Of a stretch of DNA of 64,000 nt, positions 1 through 12,000 are shown in pieces. The stretch comes from Tomocerus qinae (Eukaryota > Arthropoda > Collembola > Entomobryomorpha > Tomoceridae): assembly GCA_020055645.1 (NCBI GenBank), contig CM034548.1, positions 15,934,001-15,998,000 on the forward strand. The letters are read 5' to 3'. The position numbers were made by a program, and so were the translations under genes. A model generated the notes under the pieces. The model did not search any database. It was not told where the DNA came from and was given only the letters and a program-made list of their open reading frames with translations. How positions within the stretch are numbered: the stretch's first letter is position 1; the number at the start of each line of letters is the position of its first letter.

Positions 1-3000
1 CAACGCGATGATTTGGATTAACTAGCTGTTGCTCCCGACTCTCTTTCACTACAAATAATGCTATCTAAATGGTGAAAACAGCAGACATTGTTCCGTGCAC
101 GGACGCCACGCCACGCCGCACGTCATACCCGTATTCACTTTATTTCACTTGCTCTATTTTCGTATTGAGGATCAACGTCAGCTCTATCAAAACCTACAAT
201 GATATATACTAACGTTTTGTATATATGAATGATTAACAATAATTCTTTTGTCTATGCATATAAACTCTCACGCAAATGCAACACAATAAATACACACATA
301 AAAGCTCAAAGTAGCTTTCACTCTGTGTGAAGTTATTTTCGCTGACGCAATTGGTCACGCATCAAGTATCACAGACCAAATCAAAGACGATTAGAACTAT
401 TTCCTAGAAAATATACAGAGGAATTACTCCAAATCCCCATGAATTACGTATTATTTCCAACTACTACTAAATTACAAGAAACGTGAACTATATATTTCCC
501 TCTACGATTTCTTAGCCCAATGTCTACATAGTGGTTACTGCATAATTAAAAGTACTGATTGTGACCCAATATTTACCTAATAAGCATACAGTCACTGGAT
601 TAATTAATATAATTTTTGGTTTTATCTTTCCTTTGAAATTTAGTCACAAGTCTCAATCTAATTTTTACGGAGACTAGTTCTTTGACTGATTTTATTTTAA
701 TTAATCATAGTCAAAGGAATTAATATTGTTTAGGGATCATTATAACCGCGTACAAAATACTTTGTGCTAAAATTTTCTTGTACGAAACGAGAATAGGTAG
801 TGATTTTCCAATGCTTGATCATTGGCGTCCAACCTACTCCATTACACAGCCATTATTTTTTACAGTCTATAAAGTCAAAAACAATAGAAACGACTATAGG
901 CATATAGCCTCTATATTCCATTTTTTGAATACCTACTCCATCAATAGATAAGTATCTGACATAACAGATAAATTCGAATAAATTAGCTGTATGTCATTTA
1001 AAGTTCTTATAAATTAGCTGGTTATCTACTTACGTCATACGTCAAGAAAACAAAAACGAAATAATTGCGTAGGAAATATAGGGGAAAGTTGTACGCATTT
1101 CATTATGATTATGAGATGAATAGCTTAAGGTGGTTTAAGTTTGACGTTCGTATTGAGCTGACGTAGTAAACTTAGTTCCACCTAAATTACCTAAAACAGT
1201 GACGCCGGGGATATGTTAAACTGGATCTGAGAATTCGAACTGCGTATCTACAGTCACGCAAAAAACAAATTTTCAAGAAAATAGTGCATGACATTTTGAG
1301 CACTACATTATGCATAATGCTTCTTGTCTTTATTGAACAAAATGGACATATAGAGAAGCTAGAGATAGTGTAACCATTGAAAGTAAATACATCCATCTCT
1401 CTATGTGGAAACTGTCTTCAAGTATGATTTATAATAAATGTAGAGTAAGGGTTCTCTAGTTTTAAGGTCTAAATATTTAAGAAATTCAACTTTTGAACCT
1501 TTCTAACTGCAAACAAAGATAAACGTACATAGTCTATGCTTTCAGTATAGTAAGAGAATAATTCAGACAACTTAGCTATTCATATCCTGTGAAAATATTT
1601 TATCCATAGTAGAAAGTTGCTCATCCCATTATTATGCTGCTCTATAATGTCTCCAATATCAAATTGTCAGTTGGCGTTGATATGTTTTCCACTACCCAAC
1701 GTCATTTCTCAGAGAGTCACTGACTCTTCTATCCAGCTCCAATTTCATGTAACCACATGCCGATGCCGCAACATTAAATCACCACATCCCATAAATAAAA
1801 TATGTACCTACATTATGTTGTGGACATGAAAGGGTGGCTAATCTAGCGAACGGTGAAGGTCAGAATAGCCTAATATGTATTTTCAGACCATTAAAGAATT
1901 CTATAATATCTTACAAATAAAAGGATTTTAAATAGCTTTGGGAAGAAGAGAAAGGAAATGACTATCATTCTACAATAAAATTCCCAATATTGTCAATATC
2001 GTCTTAAGACAACTTTTAGACCCTTTGTGGTTTAAGTTTAGTTATTGAATCCCTTCCCCAGTCAGTGAGAGTGTGACCGAAAGGGCTGCAGCCAGAAAAA
2101 ATTTTGGAAAGCCAATTTAGACATGTACAAACAGTAGAAAAGGGGAAACTAGTATTATTTGGTTGCTAGCAACTCCAACGCCAACGATCTATGTTCCTTG
2201 AGATTTTTGGAATTTTAACATGTACTTACTTTTGTTCATGATATTCTATAATTGTTAATTGGCATTGGATTAAAAATATATTATGCAATAAAGGAGATTT
2301 TTTGAAATCTGAGTAAACATTTCCAGGGATTGTAAATCACATGTTATTTTGATGCAGCATGCAAAATCATGTAATCCAAAAGTTCAAAGCCACAATCTTA
2401 TCGACATGTAATCATGAATGAATGTCATAAGCATGTGCGTTATAATGATAAAAGTAAGGAAAAAGTCTCAGACCCATATTTATAGCCCCAATATTTGACA
2501 AGGGCTATTAAACAGTAACTTATCTACAGTCATAAAAGTAATTTTTACGATTTAATTTCTAAGAACTGATTTTTTATTAATTTCCATGTAAATGAAAATT
2601 TATAACTCAGTTTGCTGTTAAATTAATAGGACCAATGTTTAGATGCGTTAAAGTATTTGTAAGCAAGCATATCCCATAAACTAAACACATAAGCTAAACT
2701 GTTAGAAGAAAACAATAAGAAAGTCACACCATAACCGATTTTAGATTTTTTGGTGGCTATTTTGCTCCAATCTGATAACTTATTGAGTGCTGACTTAATA
2801 ATTTTGTATAGTTTCTTTGGAAAGTCAACAGAAGTATAATAAGTACATTATTTAAACTTGAAAAAATAAAATTTGGACTTTTCCTTTTCCAATTTAAGAA
2901 ACATGGTTTAAAACTAGAAAAGAAGGATGGATATTCCCCGCATTGTCTGCATCACGAACAGCATCATTACTTTTCTTTGTGTTGCGTAATTCTATTTGCT

Positions 3001-5662
3001 GGCATTATATGGTAAGAAATATAGCGTCCCCTTTCACTGTGACAGTTTTGAAAAACTATTGGTGTCACGTAACATTCTTTTGGTACTTGTTCAAGTTCTT
3101 GAAGAGAATTGAGCTATATGAGAGCAGTACTGAAATGATGCGAAAGAAAACTAATAAATTCTTCGAAACTTAAGTGTTATTGCGTAGGTACTATTATGTA
3201 ACATAGTTTTGGCTTGTTTGTGCGATTGTACTGAAATTCTGTATGCATAAATGATTTTATTGGTATGCATAGGTATTACATCACAACTACTCTGAATTTG
3301 AAAACTTTCTGTGTATTAAACCCAACGGTAACATAACACGACGTTAAAGACTTCAAACACTTATTTACTCATGAACACTATACAAATCATTTTCAACGGA
3401 AAATAATGCTAACATCCATCTGTTTCAATCCCTTGAATCTAATTTATTTTATGCTTGCAGTGCAGATAAAAGATTCATTTAATAATTAATTTAAATTCGT
3501 TAGGTAGATATTAAACTGAAGTAATAAACAATTACGCTAAATCTTTTCGGATGATAAATCTCCATATATAATCCTATAAAACTGGCGTTATAAAATATTT
3601 GGACGAAAAAAAGTCCTATCGCCTCAAGCTCCATGTTGAACTAAGCAAAATTGAGGCATTCGATTTTTTTTCGTCCAAGTTTTAAAAAATTGATCTGTAG
3701 GTACTAGTAATGACGTGTAGGTGTAAGTATCATTTTTATATTAAACTATACCAGCAAAATTGTTGCGAACAAACGTGTATTATTAAAACACTTTTTAAAC
3801 CCACAAGAATGTATTTTAATCTCCTCATGCTTTAAAATCGATTCTATTTAAGATTTAAGTGGCGACAGCAAAAAATTAATGGTGAGTATTAACTTACACC
3901 CACAAGAACTACATTAATATGATATTTAGAGTCATGGAAAATGAAAACAACGAAAAAGAGCAAGCAATAAAAAATTAGATTGAAAAGGTTCTCCAATCCA
4001 AAGATGGAATATTATAAAATATGCATAACTCTATTTCTTGATTTTGTCTCTAGGTAGAGTGTAATTTTATTTTAGTGTCATGTCTCTGGTATAAGTGAAA
4101 GGATCAAAAGTAGCCAGAGAGGAAATGCTGAATTATTTTGCATTCGAACTAAATTTAGTGAGTATTTGTATGAGGAAATCTTGAATTGCACAGCAGGCGT
4201 ACGTGTATTATAGTACTAGTAAGTAAGTATAGTACAATGTAATGGGATGGGTGGGTAGTGTATAGGTTAGTCAGACTATAAAAACACTTTTACGATCAGT
4301 TTTGCAGTTCTGCAATACCAAACAGACAAGATAAGCTGCATGCATTACCCTGTCACAATATTTCATAGCTGTGCCAATAACAAGTCAGAAGTTAATCGTA
4401 GTAAATAAGTCAGCCAAAGCTTGACTCGATAACTGCACACCAATTATAAACGCGGTCCAAAATGTTAGCTAAATATCAAACCAACGTACTCAACTATCAC
4501 CTCCAAATCTCTCTGATTCGTATTATGTAAAGCACGGATTTGCACAAATTTTACCTATTACCCTTATGCTATTATCCATAATAACAATTTTCTTCTTTAC
4601 ATTTAATTTGCTATGAGAATGCATGACACTACAAATGTAATCGGTTCAAGATGGACTGGCAACGATAACAACATAAAGATTGGATTACGTCTTCAAACGT
4701 TATTACAAGACTTGGGCCTGCTGTTTCTCTACTTTATTGTGGTATTACGTGTATTTGACGTACTACTAATTTATCCTGTATACTTCCTAACCCAGGGACT
4801 TAGTAAAGTATGCAGGAGAGAAAGTGGAATGAGCAGTGCATGAAATCAAACCAAATTTTCGATGTGCAAAATTGGGACTATGTCTAAAGAACTAACGGTG
4901 TCTAGTCTACGGACATCTGCGACGGATGACCATAAAAAGGATACACTTTTTTTACATACAAGGAATAATATTTGAGAGATTATCCGTTACTATAACCATA
5001 AAGGTAAATGTCAAATGCAATTATCGTGTAAAAGCAATAGGAAAGCTGACTTTCAGATAAAATATTTAGTAAACTAATGAGAGATGGCTTTACCAAAACA
5101 GACAGGCACCAATAATTAGATTTTCTTGTTATATCGTCGATCAAAATCCTAATAAATAAATGTCTACTTCCCATTAGAAGATCTGATTTGGGCCGATTAG
5201 GCTGGAATAATTTAATTTTCATGGAAACATCCAAGTTTATTTAATGTATTTAGCAAATTATACCTGGTCTACGCCATGAACGATGTGGATTTTCGTCGCA
5301 ATAGACAAGAGTGTATGCAATGTAGTATAATTCATACTAAATACATAAACCTATGAACTCAACTTTGGGCTAGCATTAGCATTTTTCGAAATTAAACCAA
5401 ATTTTGATCCCACTTTCTACAAATATATTTTTAAAAGTTTAGAATTTTTCATCGAGGATTAAAGCCAGTAGAATTTCATGGAGATACATTAGGAATATCA
5501 GAATACAAGTAAATATAAGAATAGAGGGCATCGAACAATGTTTCCAAGTAGCAACCTAATATATATAATGCATTGGCCCGAGGGGATATAGATATGAATT
5601 TTGTAGGTCTTCTGGGGTGGAGAATGTTGTGTATTATTTAATGGTAGAGAAAGAGAACTCAC
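1..5662. other. Probable AdoR intron, no exon found
   Basis: Follows the ICL2 donor of the adenosine receptor, so the next receptor exon (TM4, with Trp and the ECL2 cysteine) should lie on the minus strand to the left. I searched by eye for a phase-1 exon with those residues and found none, so this is probably all intron. Contents: AT-rich DNA, a GC-rich CpG-containing patch at about 91-130 with no supported frame, and the hairpin at 3599-3678. Confidence 0.55.
3599..3678. repeat. Hairpin with 17-bp and 7-bp stem blocks
   Basis: The left arm at 3599-3615 (TTGGACG, seven A, GTC) pairs with 3662-3678 at 16 of 17 positions. A second perfect 7-bp block (GCCTCAA at 3621-3627 with TTGAGGC at 3651-3657) continues the stem after a 5x4 internal loop, closing on a 23-nt loop. 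Its 80-nt size is like a pre-miRNA, but the A/T runs and a TIR-like outer end also fit a tiny fold-back (MITE-like) element. No target-site duplication is obvious. Confidence 0.6.
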
Positions 5663-6029
5663 CGACGGCGGTAGTAGTTGTCATGTTGCGGTAATAGGCA
5701 AATGGATTTGTTGTGGCCCAGTAGCGGTCAATGGAGACAGCGACCAAGCAGAGGATGGACACGGTGCAGAGAACCATGAGGATGGACACGGTGAAGAGAC
5801 ATCCATAGAGATTGTTTTTCGGTAGACCGACGCTGGCCAAGACAGCGAAGGGAATTCCTAGGAGACCAACGAGAAAATCGGCGACGGCTAAAGCGACGAT
5901 GTAGTAATTCCTGTAGCGGCGTAGACCTCGATTGGTGCAGAAAACATGAACAACGAGAGCATTCCCGCAAATGGCAAAAAAGGACACCAAGGCTTCGCTG
6001 GCCGTGTACGCAACGCTCAATTCATCCTC
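5663..6029 (-). CDS. AdoR: Adenosine receptor (class A GPCR), exon for TM1-TM3 and ICL2
   Basis: Encodes 122 codons plus one base (residues 49-170 of the joined protein). Seen: TM1 with the GN motif (N71, position 1.50); an ICL1 rich in Arg (GLRRYRN); TM2 with LAVAD (D99, 2.50) and the GIPFAVLAS segment; the TM3 cysteine C125 (3.25, partner in the conserved ECL disulfide); and DRY at 149-151 followed by W152 and P157 in ICL2. The GIPFA and GCLF blocks and the overall pattern are those of adenosine receptors rather than other amine receptors. Known: these plasma-membrane receptors bind extracellular adenosine and signal through G proteins and cAMP. The exon opens after a TTGCAG acceptor (AG at 6031-6030) in phase 0 and ends at a strong GTGAGT donor (GT at 5662-5661) in phase 1. 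TM4-TM7 are not in the window, so the gene is partial. An ATG at 6038 lies inside the acceptor and is probably intronic. Confidence 0.88.
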
Positions 6030-9000
6030 CTGCAACATAGACAGACATAATTTGGATTACTACATACACACGGACCAACAACGGACCAATCTACCATAAA
6101 CCATGTAAGCATTTAGTAAATAAGTAGATAATACCTATTTTGCTGATATACAGGTAATAAATATTATCACCTTCGATTGTCAGCTCTCTAACTACATTTA
6201 CGTTTGCTTTTCTTCCTTTCGCCTACAAGACAAACAAAAAATGACATAGGTGATGGTGCTTAGCTACTATTAGCAGATATATCTATTGGAAATCATATTA
6301 TGGATAATGGAAGGATTGATATTATTGCCAAACAGAAATAAATGCACTATGACATGACACTCGTCTCCTCTCCTCCCTGCCTACACAATGTACACACATC
6401 TCAATTTCAAGGTCGAATTCCTTATTTGTTTTCGCTACCCTAATGTGAGTGTTGAGTGGAAATTTTTTCTACCAACGTACAAAGTTCAGCATTTACTATA
6501 ATAAATGACTCCAGCATACCAAGTACTGTTTTTCTCACAACTAATTTAGGGCATTGGGCCTGGGTGGTAAATTAATACAACTATCTGATTAACTCTTTCA
6601 AATTAACTACTTTCAAACACTAAACTGCCTTTTACTTCACATTTTTTCTGAAGCAATTGCTTCCCTCTGTCTTTTATTACTATTTATCTCGCTAATACAT
6701 GGTATAACCTATGTTATTATATAATGCACCTAATTATGTACGTATGTGGGAAAATAATATTTGCTTTATTAAAATTTTCATCTGTTGTGGAAGTGATGTT
6801 ATTAAGGATCATTGCGATCGTAAATAAATTTCAATCAAACTTAGGAAGTCATGGTAATGAAAACGCTTTTTCAATTATATTTGATGGACAGTTGAATAGA
6901 TATAATAATGTTCAAGCATTGGTTTATTGGTTTACCTTACCTTTACATTATCTAAATGACGTATAAATAAATATTCTATTATTTAGTAAATCGTATGACG
7001 CATTCATGGACAATTAGTCAAATACCGACTACTTAGCAACGTTTCACAAATCCTGGCATTTGAGGTGGACAAGTTATTAGAATGTGCTCAAGTGACATTC
7101 TATTAAGGAAAACAAAACAATCCGACTAACCGAATCCGATTTCACGAACCATATACATCAATACCAGTTTCCCCCAATTACAAGTTACTCACTCAGAACT
7201 GTCAGAAACGAACAGAGCTGGCATGTATAGCATCATAATAGGTACTATGGGTAACACACCTCATTTCTGTTTTTGTGCCAACAGTCACCAGAAACCAAAT
7301 AAATATTTGTTATCAACGATAAACGCATTTTGGATGAATACATGGCAAACTTTTATTGATATTCCAGATATTTTATGATTCTACAAAGTTCTGATTTTAA
7401 ATGAATCACCACTAGATATTTAGTGCTATTATATTGAAGTTATTCACATCAATCATGTATATAATTACATAGTGTCAAATTATCGAGAAAAGTGAACATA
7501 AACAATTGATGTGTGTTCACAATTTTTCTGTAGGGAAAGTGTAGAGTCAGTTAAGCATACCAAGATTTTTCCCTGTAAAAGAATTACATTATTATTAATT
7601 TTATCATTATATTTTAATGAGTTTTTTAACTAGTAAGTTCATAAACTGTGGAGAGCTGTGGATAGCATTGGAGAACCAAAATTGCTGTTTGACTTTGAGT
7701 TCATTACAGCGTCGTATATTATCATTTATAGCTAATATACAGTTACATATTACATAAAAGACAGTTTAGTCATTAGGAGACGGAGAATTTGGAATAGCAT
7801 GTATTGTATTTACAGATATTTACAAGTCGCAAAGTCATAACACAAGGAGGCAGTATTCTAAAAAGGAGCTACCAAAAATTATTGCCTTACACACTTTAAA
7901 CAAGGATGCAGCTAATAAATGGCATGCAGGCGTATGCGTCTGGTTCCAAACAATGTCACAATTGTTTGTGTATTTACCATTTGCATATTTTATACAGGCA
8001 TAAAAAAGTGAGTGATAACGAATGATACAGATTGAATTGCGACACATTACATGGTAACCTGTCCAATCCTCTGAAGGGACGCGTACGTTATTATTGCATT
8101 GTTGTCGCACCTTGGACAGGATCTACATCCGTATCCATATTGGGAAGAACATAATAAATAGTTATCTTCAAGTAGTAAACTAATTGCTATATACTATCCA
8201 TATGCTATGACTGATATTATTCCCAAATAATGTGATAAGATAATCTTGCAAAACTCGTCAATATTTTGACTTAATGATTCTACTTTTTATTTTCATGAAC
8301 TTGACAAGAATTTCTTATCTGCGTGTTTAGGAATCCTTAATTTAATTACCCTATTACTTGATTATACTTTCAAGTTTATAGCAACCTATTTGTTTCGTTT
8401 CCTATGCTATTTCCTTATAAAATAAAGATACTGATAGTTTTATATTTTAAGCCTGATGCCTACTGCTTCCTGATGGCTAACCATTCTATATTCTACAGAT
8501 TATTAAATCAGCTTTCGTATGAAAAATAAATATGCTAAGTATTTAAAATTTATGGGAAGGCAATGGTATAAAGATTGTAATTTTCTCTGAATTATTTTTG
8601 CAAATTTTGGATCAGCAGTTAAATTATCAAAAAATGAGACAATAGATTACCCATGTGAAGTCAAACTGATGTATCGAAGTAATTTTATGTTCAATTGGAT
8701 ATAATGCGTAAGTTTTCCATAATTTCCAGCAATTTTTTCTTGTTTTTATTATGCTTTATTTTCTCGATCTTATAGAGATCTATCTGTCCAGTGAGATTTC
8801 CACCTCGTTACGACCTTGTCCTTGTCCATTACTCTATGCTTACTATTAATATGCGTGGTATGTATTATAATTTGTATTATATATAAACTTTTGTTTTACT
8901 GAGTTTTAAATGGTAAAAATTTATTATAAGTACTCTGCATATTTATATAACAGGCGCCTATTTACTATAAATAACTACTTGTTTAAATGAAATACATTGT

Positions 9001-12000
9001 ATGCAAATTTATCGAGCATGGTGCCAAAATATTTGAATGCATAACGTTAATTGCGTATATTCGGATCACTTATGAACATATTGCACTCCTACGTAGCTAC
9101 ATTATCATAATATTATCAAACAAGTCCAAGCCCACTCCAAATAAGATTTCTATCATGCATTGCTAAAAAACAAGAGTTACCTAAACATACAAATAGAAGA
9201 GATACCTAAAAGTATGTACATGATGTAGACACCAGACATAAAACGAATGGCTAACCAAAATTATTCTACCTATTTGTATACCAAATATAAACTGGACCTA
9301 GTAAAACCAAGCAAAACAGTTGAAATACATGTAATCCTTTGGTGGGAATAAAAGTTATAAAAAGACAAAGTTGTGAATACCTGAGATTATAATATAGTAT
9401 AATATATAATATAATGGTTTTTAAAGTCGTTTGAAACATCTGTGGAGTTTGAGTGGTGCATTCCTGGGAAAATGACAGGCAGACAGAACGGTTTTATGTT
9501 AAGGAGTTCCATAATATTATAATCCATCAAGAGTCAGGAGCACAAGACTTCGCAGAAGACATTTACTGGCATAATTCCTAACACCAACGCATTATCTCCT
9601 TCAACATTTATATAACGCACTGTGGGCATACCTGCTAACATAATTTCATGCTTGACTAGAAAAACAGGCAAAACTTACCCATCAAAGTTTATTTAGTAAT
9701 GCTTGATGGCCTACGCACTTACCCTACTCAAGTAAATAAGCCTTATTTTGTCCTTGTTCATGCCACTTAAAATCTAGAAATTGTTTCTATTTAAACCAGA
9801 GGCTGTGACAATTTCACCGACATTAAATTATTTCAATGGAGAAACGTAGCTTAACTATACTTATTACTAGTTTAGACCAAAAGAATCGTTAAACTTGTAA
9901 CGATCCACTACGGATGAGTGCAGCAGAGATCTTGCACTACTCAGGGATTACGGTCCATAATTTGAGTTCCCAAAATAGTTCTCTTATTGATTCTTTACCA
10001 AAAACTAATAATAAAATAATATGAAATGAGTACCAAACCATGAAAGCTGCTGGATTACATGGAAACACAGGCGGTGTGACTTTACAGAAGCAGGGAATCA
10101 CCGGACGAGTGGAATTACCGACGCTTCCAAAAGTCGTGCAAGTAAACTTGTACGTGTAGTTAAGAGCCATAACTGGCATTCTTAACACATTTTAATGTTG
10201 TTGAACATAATTTAATTCTACATTTACATAACATGTTGAAATAATATGTTGATAACCATTAATTTTTAAAGTCTAAAGCAATTAAAACTTGGGTTTATGA
10301 TTAAAATATAGAAATATTAACTTAATTAATAAATATTAAAGTACAATTGATTTTGTACTTAATACATTGAAATAATAGATGTATTAGATGCTGGATTCCA
10401 GCATTAGTTAGCCTACACAAGCTTAATACTATACCACTGCTAGCGGCGGTAGTTACACAGCTCCGGTGATTCCCGTCTCCTGTAAAGTCGCATCGCCTGT
10501 ATTTCCCTGCCACCAAGCTGCTGAAGTCACAAGCTTAACCGACATTGAGAAATGTATTTTATCACACTGCTCGTAATAATTATTAATTATCGTCAGAAAA
10601 TTGGAAAATAATGTACTTTTACACAAAGTATTGATTAGAGCCCATATTATTGAAAAAGGCTATCTATTTCTATAGCTGTAACTAGCCAGAGCCTATAAGT
10701 AATAATTAACATATCAAAGCATTAGACACAGGGCGATTTGTGACAAGGGCGTCGACGTTTTGATAGATATGGAATTAATATGGTCTCGGTATATAAATAT
10801 CCGCACATTTTGTAGGCTTATTATAGAAAATTGATTAGTTAGCCACCCAATAGCTTTCCTAGAGTAAGTACAGGTTTTTGCCAGAGAATGCAACCAAATT
10901 TGGAAATTTTGAACAAACAAAAAATTCAACTATAAAGATTGTCTAAATCCTGTTGAATTTTACTATTTATAAAAATGAATGAAAAATGAACTTTTATGCA
11001 ATCTACATTCATGCATAAAATTGCAGTGCATATTTCCTCCAGGGAGTGAATAGTGTAGAGAGTGAAAACCGATCTGACCGTTAGCCTTCACAAAGATTTT
11101 GATGAAGAAATACTTTCTCAAGTATTGTACAGCAGGTTTCTACGTTCTCATATTTTATGCATCTTCTTAACCTAAAAAACTATAAACCTTAGCATGAATA
11201 AGTTTCTAAAATGCTTGCTGTCATTGAATGGGATGTGTTAATCCATTGTAATGGGCCATTTTTCAATCAAAATGATGAATTTGAACACAAGTTTGAACAA
11301 AATATCCACAGCGTTAAAATTCGCAGATGCGTCTCAGTCAGACTTCAAAGTCAAAGTTGGCATCCTGGATTTATGGTTGAATATAACTGACATATCTACA
11401 TTTTGCATAAAAGTAACTTGATGCCTAAAGTACCTACCAAACTATCTCAAAGTAGTAATTCTGTTATCAAAACTAATGATAATGACAAAAAGCCACTTTC
11501 GAAATTTCTTTCCCCTTACTTAAAACACAGTATAAGAATCCGTGGTGTAAAAGCGTGTAGCAAGTAGTAAGCAGTCACGCCTTTAATTTCTAACTTTGGT
11601 ACTCCATTTAAAATTTTAGCACTTCTGGGACTTTTCATTACAATATTACAGTATAAGGTACTTTCCTTATTCCAAGTTCAATACTAACACAATACTTTGG
11701 CTTAATGGCCAGATGTGGCCATATTCCGGACAGATTATAACTTAATTTTCCTATAATATGAATTGTATGATATAAATCATTCTAGTAATTGAGTTATTTA
11801 AACATTAATAACCCTATGGCTATAACTATTACCTTACAGCGGTAATCTAACCTTAATCTCCGATTAGGACAGTTTAATTGATTTTAGTCATTGTGATATC
11901 ATCCAAAATATTTGCAATCCTTTCTTACTGACTAGATATTTATCTACGGAAATAAAAATCGATAGGCCTTTTCCATCAAAGACTCTACATTCCACACTGA

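Noticed and set aside
69..212. 47-codon plus-strand frame in a GC-rich patch
   Set aside because: No splice context, no motif; the patch is a short run of ACGCC-like units.
5728..5970. 80-codon minus-strand frame overlapping the GPCR exon
   Set aside because: A shifted-frame shadow of the receptor exon, rich in Arg, Ser and His, with no features of its own.
6030..6038. ATG at 6038 as start of the adenosine receptor
   Set aside because: It lies in TCTATGTTGCAG, a pyrimidine-rich splice acceptor, has T at -3, and an upstream exon with matching phase and a better start exists.
8064..8127. Possible 64-nt minus-strand exon within the receptor intron
   Set aside because: It has a weak GTTACC donor and its length would break the reading frame between the two receptor exons.
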